A stretch of 64,000 nucleotides of DNA, taken from NCBI GenBank assembly GCA_024239075.1, contig JANBVI010000027.1, positions 467,968 through 531,967 of the forward strand, given 5' to 3'. The stretch's first letter is position 1. The number at the start of each line of letters is the position of its first letter. The DNA is from Fischerella sp. CENA71 (GTDB lineage: Bacteria; Cyanobacteriota; Cyanobacteriia; Cyanobacteriales; Nostocaceae). The position numbers and the translations under genes were made by a program. Of the stretch, positions 26,304-36,605 are shown piece after piece. The notes below the pieces were generated by a model. The model searched no databases. It was not told the origin of the DNA and was given only the letters and a program-made list of their open reading frames with translations.

Positions 26304-26582
26304 TTATAAACGTTGGTGGGGAAAGAAGATGGCGTAGTAAAGCGATGGATCGATGCGATCTGTGAAGGGACGGTATAAACATCGATCTTGGGTGAAATCT
26401 AGTCTATCTTCTTCGGATTGATTCTCTTCCTGTGCTTCTGCTGTACAGCTATGGACAGGTTGTGTTAATGTAGTCAATTTTGACCATGCAATAGAAAAGG
26501 GATTTTGTAGATATTTTTTAACTACCGATTTGGGTTGATTCTCTACAACATCTACAAATACATCCTCCATATTCTTCGACAT
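26304..26582 (-). CDS. Unknown small soluble protein
   Basis: 92 residues, not recognised. AAAGGAG stands 7 bp before the ATG, a strong ribosome site. The protein starts acidic (MSKNMEDVFVDVVENQ), has a basic-aromatic segment KKYLQNPFSIAWSKL, a polar acidic middle with a single cysteine on each side, and ends with RIDPSLYYAIFFPHQRL. No signal peptide, membrane segment or known motif is visible. It stands alone between the phytochrome cluster and a CYTH gene, divergent from the latter. A true gene is likely because of the ribosome site and ordinary codon use; the function cannot be given. Confidence 0.6.
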   Translation of the reverse strand: MSKNMEDVFVDVVENQPKSVVKKYLQNPFSIAWSKLTTLTQPVHSCTAEAQEENQSEEDRLDFTQDRCLYRPFTDRIDPSLYYAIFFPHQRL

Positions 26583-26929
26583 ACAATTTCTCCTTTACAA
26601 AGTAGGGTTTGGTAGCACAATTTTTTCTTGCCAATGTCAATGCTTGGGAACACTTCAACTTTTCTCAAAAATTACTCAAATTATGAGTGGATGCAGTTAC
26701 ATCAATTTATGCACTTTCTAACGTAATACCTAAGCAATTTTCAAAAAAACTTAAGCTTACATCATGTAATACTGGATAGCTAAATAGAATTCCAGAAACA
26801 ATATGTAAACAAATATGAAAGATATAGAGTATTGCTATTTGATTTTTGAAACAAACTCAGTACAGTTTTTCAAAATCAAATAGAATTCTATAGTGTTTAA
26901 CCCAGTATTAACTAAATTAAGGGGTGACA
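26583..26929. other. Divergent promoter region
   Basis: The shared upstream region of the unknown 92-aa gene (minus) and the CYTH gene (plus). It is strongly AT-rich and holds a loose direct repeat, AAATAGAATTC (about 26784-26794 and 26877-26888). I see no certain operator. Confidence 0.5.
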
Positions 26930-27400
26930 ATGGCGGAAGAAATAGAGCGTAAATTTTTAGTTAAAGGAGATAATTGGAGAAAGATAGCTAACGGTAGTGT
27001 ATATCGTCAGGGATACATAGCTACACGAAAAGAAGCTACTGTACGTGTTCGTATAGTAGGCAACCAAGCTTATTTAACGATAAAAGGCCCCAGTATTAAA
27101 TATTCTAGGTCTGAGTTTGAGTATCCAATTCCGATTGAAGATGCTCAGGAAATGCTGGATAAGTTATGCGATCGCCCCATCATTGAAAAAATTAGATACA
27201 AAATTGAGTATGGTGGTTTAATTTGGGAAATAGACGAGTTTGAAGGTGTTAACAAAGGGCTAATCTTAGCAGAAATAGAACTCAGCGAAGAAACGCAACA
27301 AATAGAATTACCGCCTTGGATTGGTGAAGAAGTTTCAGAAGACCCCAAATATTTCAACAGTAATTTAGTAAAAAACCCCTTTTCACAATGGGGTAATTAA
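26930..27400 (+). CDS. CYTH-domain phosphohydrolase (inorganic triphosphatase-like)
   Basis: 156 residues from ATG 26930; AAGGGG lies just upstream and a GTG two codons earlier is less likely. The N-terminal EIERKFLV is the metal-binding signature of the CYTH superfamily (CyaB adenylate cyclase/thiamine triphosphatase). Alternating charged residues on beta strands follow: TVRVRIV, AYLTIKGP, RSEFEYPIP, WEIDEFEG and LAEIELS, forming the triphosphate tunnel. Short stand-alone members usually hydrolyse inorganic triphosphate or other triphosphates, and none of the adenylate cyclase features is decisive. It lies alone on the plus strand between minus-strand genes. Confidence 0.88.
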   Translation: MAEEIERKFLVKGDNWRKIANGSVYRQGYIATRKEATVRVRIVGNQAYLTIKGPSIKYSRSEFEYPIPIEDAQEMLDKLCDRPIIEKIRYKIEYGGLIWEIDEFEGVNKGLILAEIELSEETQQIELPPWIGEEVSEDPKYFNSNLVKNPFSQWGN

Positions 27401-27401
27401 A

Positions 27402-27478
27402 AATCAGTTATCAGTTAACAGTAAACAGTAATTAATAGAATTTGATAACTGAGAACTGATAACTGGTAACTGCTAACT
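27402..27478. repeat. TAACTGATAACTG-type tandem and inverted repeat
   Basis: ATCAGTTATCAGTTAACAGT units are followed by the inverse AACTGATAACTGGTAACTG between two convergent genes. It could serve as a bidirectional hairpin. The same unit occurs at 21745-21782 and 43528-43557. Confidence 0.8.
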
Positions 27479-28759
27479 TCCTTCCTCAAGACGCTTTTGC
27501 CATTCTGCGTCAATTTGCTTGCTATGCTCAACTTCTTGTTCTAGCAAGTCGGTTTCGGTGGAGTACACTAAATCTTCCTTACCAATAAATTTTTCGGCTG
27601 CAAACTGTCCTGCATAGTCAATTTTTTGTTGCAATCGAGTGTCTGCACTTGCTAATACTCTGGCTCGTGCTTGTCTGGTGCGGTTGCGTTCGGCTATTTT
27701 ACGATTACGCCATTGAATCCAGAAATAACGCACCAAAGGTATTCCCAAGAAACCAATACCATAAGCTAATAGCAGCCAATAAATTCCTTGAGCAAATGCT
27801 ACTAGTCCACCTAAGACAGCTGCTGCTGTACCATCTCTTAACAAACTTCCGAGAATTAAAGCACCAACAATATTAACTACACCCAACCCAGCACTAAGAA
27901 GAATTTGTCCTGATGAAGCTGCACTAAAACGCCAGGGTAACTCTTCGAGATAGGGTGTAATGGAGCGATCGCGTTTTTTGGTTGCACTGACTTGTAAATC
28001 TGGGAAATAGTACACGATTTGTCCTTCTGGACTGACTTCTGGCCGACCATTAAAGCGAGTCAAAACTGGCAGCATATAATCTTCATACTCTTGTTGATAT
28101 GTCTCACCAATATCATCAAGGTAGGGAGCGATTTGTTCAGCTACCACTGCATTTTTATTTTTGCGAATTATCGCTGCAATCCCCTTCCAGCGACGTTTTT
28201 CTAAATTGGTGTTAGGGTTTCCATCACCAAACAGAAACGAAAATACTGCTTCTAAAAAGTTCAGATCGCTTTGTCTGCGTTCCCGTCGTCGTTCTTGGTT
28301 ATAAGTATTGTAGTTAGGACTGAAATACCAAAATAAGTCAGGAAAATAGAAAAAGCCTACACCAAAATCACCACCGCGATCGCCACTATCACGATCTGAG
28401 TTAGCAGACACAATAATCACAAGGATAGTGATATAAATTAAGGCGATAGAAGCTATCAGCAAAACGCCAAAAGAAATCCGAATTATATAAAACAGGACAC
28501 TCCAAACTTTCTTCCACCACTCCTGCAACTGTAGCCGCAAGTATTTGTTGCGTAAGATATCTCGAAAATTGCGCGGAAAAAGGTAAACAATGTCGCCTGA
28601 TTCCGCTACTTGCATATGTCCATTTGCTTCAGATGCAAGTGCTAATAGTCCAGCACTTGCAATTTCGACATTCAATCCTGCCTGGGTTGCCACATCGCCT
28701 ACCGTGACACGATAACCCAATCGTTCTACAGCCTGCATGATGGCGGGATTGGGAGCCAT
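27473..28759 (-). CDS. Conserved membrane protein, similar to a plastid At5g03900-like family
   Basis: 428 residues, with GGAGGGGAG before the start. Residues 1-65 look like a helical winged-helix-like domain (AVERLGYRVTVGDVATQAGL), repeated in part at about 200-265 (ENAVVAEQIAPYL-like). Membrane segments lie near 85-115 and 290-345. A Tyr/Phe-rich loop (FGVGFFYFPDLFWYF) and a basic arginine-rich linker (RRRERRQ) follow the first segment. I recall homologues in cyanobacteria and chloroplasts under an 'iron-sulfur cluster biosynthesis family' label, but this is memory and not proof of function. It is read alone on the minus strand. Confidence 0.65.
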   Translation of the reverse strand: MAPNPAIMQAVERLGYRVTVGDVATQAGLNVEIASAGLLALASEANGHMQVAESGDIVYLFPRNFRDILRNKYLRLQLQEWWKKVWSVLFYIIRISFGVLLIASIALIYITILVIIVSANSDRDSGDRGGDFGVGFFYFPDLFWYFSPNYNTYNQERRRERRQSDLNFLEAVFSFLFGDGNPNTNLEKRRWKGIAAIIRKNKNAVVAEQIAPYLDDIGETYQQEYEDYMLPVLTRFNGRPEVSPEGQIVYYFPDLQVSATKKRDRSITPYLEELPWRFSAASSGQILLSAGLGVVNIVGALILGSLLRDGTAAAVLGGLVAFAQGIYWLLLAYGIGFLGIPLVRYFWIQWRNRKIAERNRTRQARARVLASADTRLQQKIDYAGQFAAEKFIGKEDLVYSTETDLLEQEVEHSKQIDAEWQKRLEEGS

Positions 28760-29207
28760 TGCTCTCCCCTCCTAGTTGAAAACTACTTTTTCTTCTTCAA
28801 GTATAAAGTTTTATTTTTCGGGACTTGGCGTTGGGAGAGATGGGGGACTTATCAATGAAAAATTAAAAGTTGGTTAAGAGGGATAAGGAGGACACGGGAG
28901 ATAAGGGGGATAAAAATTTTCTCAACACCTATAAGGGGATGTATTGTCTCAATCTCTGTTCATCAAAATCCCTTTAGCTGTTAAACTTTCGCTTTTGACA
29001 TCGTTTCCTCACAATGTACCTTTGGATAGTTATGTCAATACCTAAAAATATTTATTAATATAGTTATACAGAAATTAATAGTAGGCAGGAACAATCAGCA
29101 CATGTAAATTACATGTTTATTCCACTAGTAGCTAAGTTCGCTACTGGTGAATTTTCGTAGATATGCAGATTTTTTGCCCATTTTTTAACTAACGGAGACA
29201 TTCAAGC
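28760..29207. other. Intergenic region
   Basis: It contains a G/A-rich GGATAAGGAGGACACGGGAG run (about 28880-28905) and CTAGTAGCTAAGTTCGCTACTGG (split hairpin, about 29125-29150). No gene. ACGGAGA just before 29208 is the ribosome site of the next small gene. Confidence 0.55.
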
Positions 29208-29426
29208 ATGAATAACCAGCAACCTTCTGAACCCAAGGAATTTGTTGGCAATCTGAAGAATGGAATTTGGCTGTTTGGCATTTCGTCTTGGTTGTTTGGG
29301 ATTACAGATAGAAGTATTGCTTCTTTTGCAGATGGCTATCTATCTGCATTGGATTTGACGCAATTATTTACAGCAGCTACATTTTTTGTAGCATGGCTAT
29401 TTTTAAAGCCTACAACTAATCCATAA
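29208..29426 (+). CDS. Small membrane protein of unknown function
   Basis: 72 residues, with GGAG 10 bp before the ATG. A polar N-terminus (MNNQQPSEPKEFVGNLKNG) leads to one or two hydrophobic segments (WLFGISSWLFGI and LFTAATFFVAWLFL). No motif identifies it. A perfect 10-bp stem terminator follows at 29512, so it has its own transcript. Its high hydrophobicity and short polar N-tail resemble other accessory thylakoid or inner-membrane small proteins, but that is only a likeness. Confidence 0.6.
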   Translation: MNNQQPSEPKEFVGNLKNGIWLFGISSWLFGITDRSIASFADGYLSALDLTQLFTAATFFVAWLFLKPTTNP

Positions 29427-29511
29427 AAGCAGCTAGGTTTAAGTAATAGATAAAGCAACGGGGGGTATGCCAAAATGTGTCAGTATTTTTATTTCATTGA
29501 CTATTAAAATC

Positions 29512-29552
29512 AGGGTAATTCTGTAAATATCTACGAATTACCCTAGTTTTAT
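29512..29552 (+). terminator. Hairpin terminator after the 72-aa membrane protein
   Basis: The perfect stem AGGGTAATTC/GAATTACCCT (10 bp, 13-nt loop) is followed by AGTTTTATT. Confidence 0.75.
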
Positions 29553-29795
29553 TGAAAAATTCAATGATTCTGAGTCAGAAAGTAACTTAATTTTATTCGC
29601 TATAAATTCATAAAAAGCTGTAATTGTTAATTGGTTATTAGTTATGGGTAATTGGTAATACCAACGATTTCCGATCCTGATCCCTGATCCCCAATTCCCA
29701 AGATTGTGTGTAGCTCTGAAAACCATCACAAGCTTTTACACTTCTGTGTTAATCAAAAGCCATGATGGAAAAACCTTCATGGGAGCTAAAGCGTT
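29553..29795. other. Intergenic region with G/C-unit repeats
   Basis: It contains TTAATTGGTTATTAGTTATGGG units and a TCCTGATCCCTGATCCCC run (about 29675-29700). No gene. GGGAGCT at 29780 probably serves the next start. Confidence 0.5.
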
Positions 29796-30569
29796 ATGTA
29801 TTTTAATTTTTTTCTCAGTTCCAGTCTTGGAATTGTAGTTTCCGTATTGCTAATTTTTAGTATATTCCAATGGTTTCATATACCTTCTGGCAACTTTTTG
29901 GATTGGGTGATTGGGGGTGCAAGTTTTTGGTGGTTATTAGTGATTGTGACAGTACCTTGGAATGTCTATTTTAAAGCGAAAGAAGTATTAGCAGAAGCAG
30001 AACAATCCACAGAAAAAGAAATCCCTGTTGATGAAAAACAAGTTAGTTATGTGAAGAGTCTGGCAAAGCGATCGCTCTTAATTGCCATTGCTTTACACTT
30101 AATTTCAGCTATTGGTCTTTATATTCTTGCTGTCAAAGGTATTAGTGCTGTTGGATATTTCGGTTCTAGTGCGGCTTTACTCTTAACAGGTTTACGTCCA
30201 GCTATCAGTGCTTATGAGTATTTATATACACGCTTAACTTCGATTGGTAATGAATGGAAGTATCCGCGCCAAGATATCGTCGAACTCCGCAACCGCTTTG
30301 ACGGGATGGAAGACAGGATGAAGCGTGTAGAAGAACAACTAGATCCCGAAAATTCTTATTCTATAGTAGCCAATCAGCAGCGTTACTCAGAAGAAACACG
30401 CAAAGATTTAGCTCGGATTTCTGCCAACTTAGAAGAATTGCGTGCCACAAATCAAACAGAACACGAACGTTTAGCAAGAGAAGCAAGAGCTGCGATCGCT
30501 CAACTCTCTACCGATGGACAATTTCTCGATCATGTTCGTGAAATTATTAGATTTTTTAAAACAGCCTAA
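29796..30569 (+). CDS. Membrane protein with C-terminal coiled coil
   Basis: 257 residues. Two membrane segments open the protein (about 5-25 and 35-55), two more are near 90-125, and a cytosolic tail follows. The tail (about 150-250) is a heptad-rich coiled coil: NRFDGMEDRMKRVEEQLD and DLARISANLEELRATNQ. No enzymatic motif is seen. The structure suggests a scaffold or membrane-tethering role, but the family was not recognised. It stands alone on the plus strand; a repeat-rich stretch and the convergent CNNM gene follow. Confidence 0.65.
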   Translation: MYFNFFLSSSLGIVVSVLLIFSIFQWFHIPSGNFLDWVIGGASFWWLLVIVTVPWNVYFKAKEVLAEAEQSTEKEIPVDEKQVSYVKSLAKRSLLIAIALHLISAIGLYILAVKGISAVGYFGSSAALLLTGLRPAISAYEYLYTRLTSIGNEWKYPRQDIVELRNRFDGMEDRMKRVEEQLDPENSYSIVANQQRYSEETRKDLARISANLEELRATNQTEHERLAREARAAIAQLSTDGQFLDHVREIIRFFKTA

Positions 30570-30736
30570 AAACAGGGAACAGGGAACAGGGAACGGCCAT
30601 TGGGCAAAAATCAAAAGTTCTTAATTTTGAATTTTGACTTACCCTGCGGGTAGACACGGAGTGGCTTCCGTAGGTAGCCGCTTATGCGTCTATGACTTTT
30701 GACTTGTTTTGTCTTCCTTGTCCCACTTCCAGAAGC
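30570..30736. repeat. Repeat-filled convergent gap
   Basis: It holds GGGAACAGGGAACAGGGAAC units (about 30572-30592) and a GACACGGAGTGGCTTCCGTA element, related to the ones inside 26210-26279 and 36822-36916. Confidence 0.7.
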
Positions 30737-32059
30737 CTAATCTTCTTGTCGATCAGCTGCTTGTGTTTGTTTTGGGATCACCAAGACTTTATCAACGCGG
30801 TTCCCGTCCATGTCCATGACTTCAAAACGCATTCCTTGCCATTCAAAGTGATCTGCGGCTGTGGGAATTCGGCCGAGATGGGTAATCACAAAACCACCCA
30901 ATGTTTGATAATTGCGTTGATGGATTCTGAGATATTCCTCAAGGTCGAACATTTCAAAAAATTCTTCTACAGATAACATTCCATCTAATAACCAAGAACC
31001 ATCTTCCCGTTGCACAGCTTGGGGATTTTCTAGTTCATCGGCTGTAGGAACATCACCAACGATTTCAATCATCACGTCGTTAAGAGTGACTAATCCTTGA
31101 ATGACACCATATTCATCTACTACCAACGCCATGTGAGTGGCAGTTTGTTTAAATAATTCTAAAACCTTCAAGCCACGGCTGCTTTCTGGAACAAATTCAG
31201 CCTTTCGCAATCCGACTGTTAAATCTAGTTGTTCTCCACACAGACTCCGAGCTAATAAATCAGTCACAGCAATTATACCGAGAACATTGTCTAATCCTCC
31301 CTGACAAACCGGATACCGAGAATAACCATTTTCAATCACCTTTTGACGATTTTCTGTGGCAGAATCATCTAAGTCTAACCAGATAATATCAGGACGGGGC
31401 GTCATAAAAGAACTGACAGGGCGATCGCCTAAACGAAATACTCGCTCCACCATATCTTGTTCGGCTTCCTCAAAGGTTCCCTCTTCTGTACCTTGTTCGA
31501 TTAAGACTCTAATTTCTTCTTCTGTGACTTGTGGTTCGGTTGACGGTCTAATGCCTAAAATTCGCAATACTGTATCTGTAGAAATACTGAGCAAATGAAC
31601 TATTGGTGAGCCAATTGTTGCCAGTAACTTCATAGGAATAGCAACTACGGAAGCAATTGGTTCTGGGTGATTTAAAGCAACTCGCTTGGGAACCAACTCA
31701 CCAATAATCAATGTCAGATAGGTGATAATTAAAACCGCTGTGACGGAAGCAGTGGCATCTTTATAAGGTGCTAAAAAAGGGATAGAACTAAAAATAGGAA
31801 CTAGTCTTTTGGATATGACTGATTCACCAAAAGCACCCGATAAAATTGCTAGCAGAGTTATCCCTACCTGGACAGTAGCCAGGAATTGATTGGGAGAGGA
31901 TGCGAGTTCCAAGGCAACACGAGCCTTGTGATCTCCCCGTTCGGCCATCTGTTGCAGGCGCACTTTTCGAGCTGAGACGATCGCCAACTCTGACATGACA
32001 AATAGGGCGTTGGCAAAGATTAGTAATAAAACAAGTAGAATTTCCGCAGTTGGTGACAT
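30737..32059 (-). CDS. HlyC/CorC (CNNM)-family transporter with CBS domains
   Basis: 440 residues. An N-terminal DUF21/CNNM membrane domain (about 1-190, three or four segments; ALFVMSELAIVSARKVRLQ is its signature) is followed by two CBS domains (about 210-340) that bind adenine nucleotides, and a C-terminal CorC_HlyC domain (about 355-435: GFVITHLGRIPTAADHF). This architecture is found in CorB/C and CNNM magnesium exporters and in proteins loosely called haemolysins. Magnesium or cobalt handling is the likely role; haemolysis is not. The gene is divergent from mfd. Confidence 0.92.
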   Translation of the reverse strand: MSPTAEILLVLLLIFANALFVMSELAIVSARKVRLQQMAERGDHKARVALELASSPNQFLATVQVGITLLAILSGAFGESVISKRLVPIFSSIPFLAPYKDATASVTAVLIITYLTLIIGELVPKRVALNHPEPIASVVAIPMKLLATIGSPIVHLLSISTDTVLRILGIRPSTEPQVTEEEIRVLIEQGTEEGTFEEAEQDMVERVFRLGDRPVSSFMTPRPDIIWLDLDDSATENRQKVIENGYSRYPVCQGGLDNVLGIIAVTDLLARSLCGEQLDLTVGLRKAEFVPESSRGLKVLELFKQTATHMALVVDEYGVIQGLVTLNDVMIEIVGDVPTADELENPQAVQREDGSWLLDGMLSVEEFFEMFDLEEYLRIHQRNYQTLGGFVITHLGRIPTAADHFEWQGMRFEVMDMDGNRVDKVLVIPKQTQAADRQED

Positions 32060-32522
32060 TATTTAAAATTGCCGATGCTATCGACAACCACACTTAAATT
32101 TAATTTAAATCAGTACCTGGCATTTAACACTTACTTAGCTTTACTTCGTTAAGTCAAGAGTCAATTGTCAATATTTAATAATAAAAAATTATTGTACAGA
32201 CGCCATGAATTACGTCTAACAAAGTTTTGACTATGTACTTCCCGAAGGGTTTGATAGACAAATGAGTCATTAGTTATTATTCATAAGTGATTGGTCACAA
32301 AAAAAGACTGTTTCCGTATATTAGCTATTGTCCAGTCGTAATTGTACTAGGGACTAACATATTTTTAATTCCCAATCCCCAATCCCTGCTCCCCTTTTCC
32401 CGATCCCCAATCCCTAATTTTCCCAGCAAGGCTCTATTCTCGTTGACATTTCTAAAATAGTTAAAGTAAACGCTATCATTGTCCATTGCTGGTCTCAACG
32501 ACTCCCACCTGTTTAAAAAGTT
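32060..32522. other. Divergent region before mfd
   Basis: Over 450 bp with no credible gene. At about 32195-32220 there is a degenerate copy of the GAGACGCGATTAATCGC palindrome, and at 32370-32420 runs of CCCCAATCCC units. Promoters for mfd and the CNNM gene should lie here, but none is clear. Confidence 0.55.
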
Positions 32523-35500
32523 ATGGCATTTTCTTCCATTGTGCGTGCTTTGGGGCGATCGCCGCTCACCACAGAATTTATCTCCAAGCTAAATCGGCAA
32601 AAAGATTTACATTTAAATGGCCTCCCTCGCTTACCAAAAGGCTTGGTAGCTTCGGCTTTAGCTCAAACTCAGGGACAGAATTTGTTTGTGGTTTGTGCCA
32701 CTCTGGAGGAAGCCGGACGCTGGACAGCACAACTAGAGGCGATGGGATGGCAAACTATACATTTTTACCCGACATCCGAAGCATCCCCCTACGAACCTTT
32801 TGACCCCGAAACCGAAATGACTTGGGGACAAATGCAAGTTTTGGCAGATTTGGTCAAGAGTCAAGGGAAAGGAAGAGACAAGGAAGAGGGGAGAGACGAG
32901 GGAGAGGGGGGAGACGAGGGAGACAAGAAAAAAAATTCCCCCTTGTCCTCCTTGTCCCCATCTCCCAACTTCGCCATCGTCGCCACCCACGCTGCTTTAC
33001 AACCACACCTACCACCACCAGAAGCATTTGCTCCTTTCTGTCTCACCCTCAAACAAGGGATGGAGTTGGATTTAAATAGCTTTAGTGAAAAACTAGCTAG
33101 TCTGGGATACGAACGGGTTGCTTTGGTAGAAACAGAGGGACAGTGGAGTCGGCGTGGTGATATTGTTGACGTGTTCCCTGTGTCTTCGGAATTGCCAGTC
33201 CGCTTAGAGTGGTTTGGTGATGAAATTGAGCAAATTCGAGAATTTGACCCCACAACTCAACGTTCGGCTTTAGATAAAATTGACCAATTAATTCTGACTC
33301 CAACTAGCTTTGCACCTGTGGTGATGGCTGCTTTGAGCGGGGAAAGGCTAGAAAATGTCAAAACTTATCTTTCCGCAGTCGAAAAAGAACAGTTTGAAGC
33401 TGGGACATCTTTTGAAGGTAGTCGTCGGTTTTTAGGTTTGGCTTTTACACAACCAGCTTCATTGTTAGATTATTTACCCGCAAATACTCTTGTTGCCATT
33501 GATGAGCCAGAACAATGTCACGCTCATAGCGATCGCTGGGTAGAAAATGCTGAGGAACAGTGGCTACTTTTAGGCAGCCAGGGAGCAGATGAGGACGAAG
33601 ACTCGCGCGCCTTAGAAGCAGCTTTAATTGCTTTACCGAAAATTCATTGTTGGTTTGATGATTGTTTGGCTGCTTCCCAAGCCTTCAAGAAAGTATATCT
33701 ATCAGAAATTGCCGAAGAAAATCAAGGCATAAATCTTGCTAGTCGTGGACTAGCAACGACGCCGCACGCTTATGCCAAAATTGCCGAAACACTCAGACAA
33801 GAACGCGATCGCAATTTCTCAGTGTGGTTAATTTCGGCACAACCCAGTCGTTCTGTCTCGCTGTTGCAAGAACACGATTGTCCGGCTCAGTTTATTCCTA
33901 ATCCCCGTGATTTCCAGGCAATTGACAAGTTACAAATTAATCATGTACCAGTTGCTCTCAAATATTCCGGTTTGGCAGAATTAGAAGGTTTTATTCTGCC
34001 GACTTTTCGGACTGTAGTTGTTACTGACCGCGAATTTTACGGACAGCATACTCTGGCAACTTTCGGTTATGTCCGCAAACGTCGGAAAGCTGCTTCTAAA
34101 CAAGTAGACCCCAACAAATTACGTCCTGGTGATTATGTGGTTCACAGAAACCACGGCGTCGGTAAATTCCTCAAGCTGGAAAGTCTCACAGTTAACAACG
34201 AAACCCGTGATTATTTAGTGGTGCAATATGCAGATGGTTTGCTGCGGGTAGCAGCCGATCAAGTTAATGCTTTGTCACGTCTTCGCACCACCAGCGAAAA
34301 GCCACCAGAACTCAATAAAATGACTGGTAAGGCTTGGGAAAATACTAAGAACAAAGTCCGCAAAGCCATCAAGAAATTGGCGGTGGATTTGCTGAAGTTA
34401 TATGCAGCGCGATCGCAACAAAAAGGTTTTGCCTATCCGGTAGATATGCCTTGGCAGCAGGAACTAGAAGATTCGTTCCCCTACCAACCCACAACTGATC
34501 AGCTCAAAGCTGTACAAGATGTGAAACGGGACATGGAAAGCGATCGCCCCATGGATCGCTTAGTATGTGGCGATGTTGGTTTCGGTAAAACTGAGGTGGC
34601 TATCCGCGCTATTTTTAAAGCAGTCACCGCCGGAAAACAAGTAGCACTCCTTGCGCCTACTACTATTCTAACGCAGCAACATTATCACACTCTCAAAGAA
34701 CGGTTTGCTCCTTACCCAATTAACATTGGTTTACTTAACCGCTTCCGTACTCCCCAAGAACGCCGCGATATACAAAAACGCCTAGCCAGCGGTGAATTAG
34801 ATGTAGTTGTAGGTACGCATCAATTATTAGGCAAAGATGTACATTTCAAAGACTTGGGAATGTTGGTGGTAGATGAAGAACAACGGTTTGGGGTGAATCA
34901 AAAAGAAAAAATTAAAAGCTTGAAAACTTTGGTTGATGTGCTGACTCTCTCAGCTACACCCATTCCCCGCACCTTGTATATGTCTTTATCGGGTATCCGG
35001 GAAATGAGTTTGATTGCAACACCGCCACCATCCCGCCGCCCAATTAAAACTCACCTCGCACCTATAAACCCCGAAACAGTCCGCAGTGCAATTCGTCAAG
35101 AACTCGACAGAGGCGGACAGGTGTTTTATGTCGTACCCCGGATTGAAGGTATCGAAGAAACAACAGATGGGTTGCGGGAAATGATTCCAGGGGCGAGAAT
35201 TGCGATCGCTCACGGACAAATGGAAGCTGGCGAATTAGAATCGATCATGCTTTCCTTCAGCAATGCGGAAGCAGATATTTTGGTTTGTACCACAATTATT
35301 GAATCTGGTTTAGATATTCCCCGTGTCAACACAATTTTAATTGAAGATGCCCATCGTTTTGGTTTGGCACAGTTGTATCAATTGCGGGGACGGGTAGGAC
35401 GCGCCGGAATTCAAGCTCACGCTTGGTTATTTTACCCCAAACAACGCACATTATCTGATGCTGCCCGCCAGCGATTACGAGCCATCCAAGAATTTACACA

Positions 35501-36134
35501 ATTAGGTTCTGGGTATCAATTAGCTATGCGCGATATGGAAATTCGCGGTGTTGGTAACTTATTGGGTGCAGAACAATCTGGACAAATGGAAGTGATTGGC
35601 TTCGATTTATACATGGAAATGTTAGAAGAAGCGATTCGAGAAATCCGGGGACAAGAAATACCCAAAGTTGAAGACACTCAAATCGATCTCAACCTCACAG
35701 CCTTTATTCCTGCTGATTATATTCCCGATATTGATCAAAAGATGAGTGCTTATCGTGCAGTGGCTGCTGCTAAATCCAAAGAAGAACTAACACAAATTGC
35801 TGCCGAGTGGAGCGATCGCTACGGTACAATTCCCAAACCTGCAAATCAACTATTGCGAGTAATGGAATTGAAACAATTAGCTAAGAAATTAGGCTTTAGC
35901 CGGATTAAACCAGAAGCAAAACAACACGTGGTTTTAGAAACACCAATGGAAGAACCTGCTTGGAACCTATTAGCAGAGAACTTAACCGAAAATCTCAAAT
36001 CTCGCTTTGTTTATTCACCAGGAAAAATCACAGTACGTGGTTTAGGAGTCTTCAAAGCAGATCAACAATTGCAAACCCTAGTTGATGCGTTTGAGAAAAT
36101 GCAGGGTGCGGTTGTAGAGGCTGCGGTTGTTTAA
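32523..36134 (+). CDS. mfd: Transcription-repair coupling factor Mfd
   Basis: 1203 residues. It removes RNA polymerase stalled at DNA damage and recruits UvrA. In order: UvrB-like N-terminal region, RNA-polymerase-interacting CarD-like domain ([17 protein letters not shown], about 535-600), RecG-like helicase with Walker [21 protein letters not shown] and [10 protein letters not shown], and the C-terminal TRCF domain that controls UvrA binding. Residues about 113-149 are an extra Glu/Asp/Gly/Arg-rich, then Ser/Pro-rich, loop encoded by a purine-rich repeat related to intergenic ones. It interrupts the UvrB-like part at a surface linker, and the frame is kept. uvrB is in the same window, about 24 kb away. 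Confidence 0.97.
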   Translation: MAFSSIVRALGRSPLTTEFISKLNRQKDLHLNGLPRLPKGLVASALAQTQGQNLFVVCATLEEAGRWTAQLEAMGWQTIHFYPTSEASPYEPFDPETEMTWGQMQVLADLVKSQGKGRDKEEGRDEGEGGDEGDKKKNSPLSSLSPSPNFAIVATHAALQPHLPPPEAFAPFCLTLKQGMELDLNSFSEKLASLGYERVALVETEGQWSRRGDIVDVFPVSSELPVRLEWFGDEIEQIREFDPTTQRSALDKIDQLILTPTSFAPVVMAALSGERLENVKTYLSAVEKEQFEAGTSFEGSRRFLGLAFTQPASLLDYLPANTLVAIDEPEQCHAHSDRWVENAEEQWLLLGSQGADEDEDSRALEAALIALPKIHCWFDDCLAASQAFKKVYLSEIAEENQGINLASRGLATTPHAYAKIAETLRQERDRNFSVWLISAQPSRSVSLLQEHDCPAQFIPNPRDFQAIDKLQINHVPVALKYSGLAELEGFILPTFRTVVVTDREFYGQHTLATFGYVRKRRKAASKQVDPNKLRPGDYVVHRNHGVGKFLKLESLTVNNETRDYLVVQYADGLLRVAADQVNALSRLRTTSEKPPELNKMTGKAWENTKNKVRKAIKKLAVDLLKLYAARSQQKGFAYPVDMPWQQELEDSFPYQPTTDQLKAVQDVKRDMESDRPMDRLVCGDVGFGKTEVAIRAIFKAVTAGKQVALLAPTTILTQQHYHTLKERFAPYPINIGLLNRFRTPQERRDIQKRLASGELDVVVGTHQLLGKDVHFKDLGMLVVDEEQRFGVNQKEKIKSLKTLVDVLTLSATPIPRTLYMSLSGIREMSLIATPPPSRRPIKTHLAPINPETVRSAIRQELDRGGQVFYVVPRIEGIEETTDGLREMIPGARIAIAHGQMEAGELESIMLSFSNAEADILVCTTIIESGLDIPRVNTILIEDAHRFGLAQLYQLRGRVGRAGIQAHAWLFYPKQRTLSDAARQRLRAIQEFTQLGSGYQLAMRDMEIRGVGNLLGAEQSGQMEVIGFDLYMEMLEEAIREIRGQEIPKVEDTQIDLNLTAFIPADYIPDIDQKMSAYRAVAAAKSKEELTQIAAEWSDRYGTIPKPANQLLRVMELKQLAKKLGFSRIKPEAKQHVVLETPMEEPAWNLLAENLTENLKSRFVYSPGKITVRGLGVFKADQQLQTLVDAFEKMQGAVVEAAVV
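32859..32969. repeat. Low-complexity repeat insertion within mfd
   Basis: The purine-rich half (GGAAGAGGGGAGAGACGAGG) is followed by its pyrimidine-rich counterpart (CCCCTTGTCCTCCTTGTCCC), the same CTTGTCTCC family seen near 13725. Together they could pair as a long imperfect hairpin. Confidence 0.75.
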
Positions 36135-36325
36135 CATGAAGGCTTTGCCTAGTGATTGTAATTTTTCCAGCTCCAGTTTTTCTAAGTATTCTCTTGATAA
36201 CATAGTGTTGTCTCATTAGTTTATTGGGACAGGTGGTTGTACTTCCGGCAAGTCGCTACAACCACCTATTAATATTTAATCAAATGAACTTGAGTGATTA
36301 AGTCTAAATTGAAAACTTTACAAAA

Positions 36326-36529
36326 ATGCCTAACCCTAAAGGAACTCCTGAAAATCTCAAGAAATTTGTTACTGACAGAGAAGAGCCATTAACTGAACAA
36401 TGGACATTACGTATTACAAAAACAATGAAACAGAGATTGAATCAAGTTGACGATGCACGAGAATTTTGTCGCCAAGCTATTCAAAAAGCATTAGATGAAC
36501 TTGAGCAAATAAACAAGCAAGATAGCTAA
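36326..36529 (+). CDS. Small basic/acidic protein of unknown function
   Basis: 67 residues: MPNPKGTPENLKKFVTDRE, then a short strand (TEQWTLRITKTMKQRL) and a helix (DAREFCRQAIQKALDELEQI). This strand-helix-helix order is compatible with a ribbon-helix-helix-like or phage-type small DNA-binding protein, but the match is weak. No toxin partner lies beside it. A hairpin terminator at 36573 supports a short transcript. The function is not known. Confidence 0.6.
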   Translation: MPNPKGTPENLKKFVTDREEPLTEQWTLRITKTMKQRLNQVDDAREFCRQAIQKALDELEQINKQDS

Positions 36530-36572
36530 GTTTTTTATTGAAAAATAAGCAAGATTTTTTTCATAAATAACA

Positions 36573-36605
36573 AGAACCCCGGCTTTTTTAACAAGGCGGG
36601 GTTCT
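36573..36605 (+). terminator. Hairpin, probable terminator
   Basis: The stem AGAACCCCG/CGGGGTTCT has a T-rich loop and a weak T-rich tail. It lies 44 bp after the small gene's stop. Confidence 0.6.
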
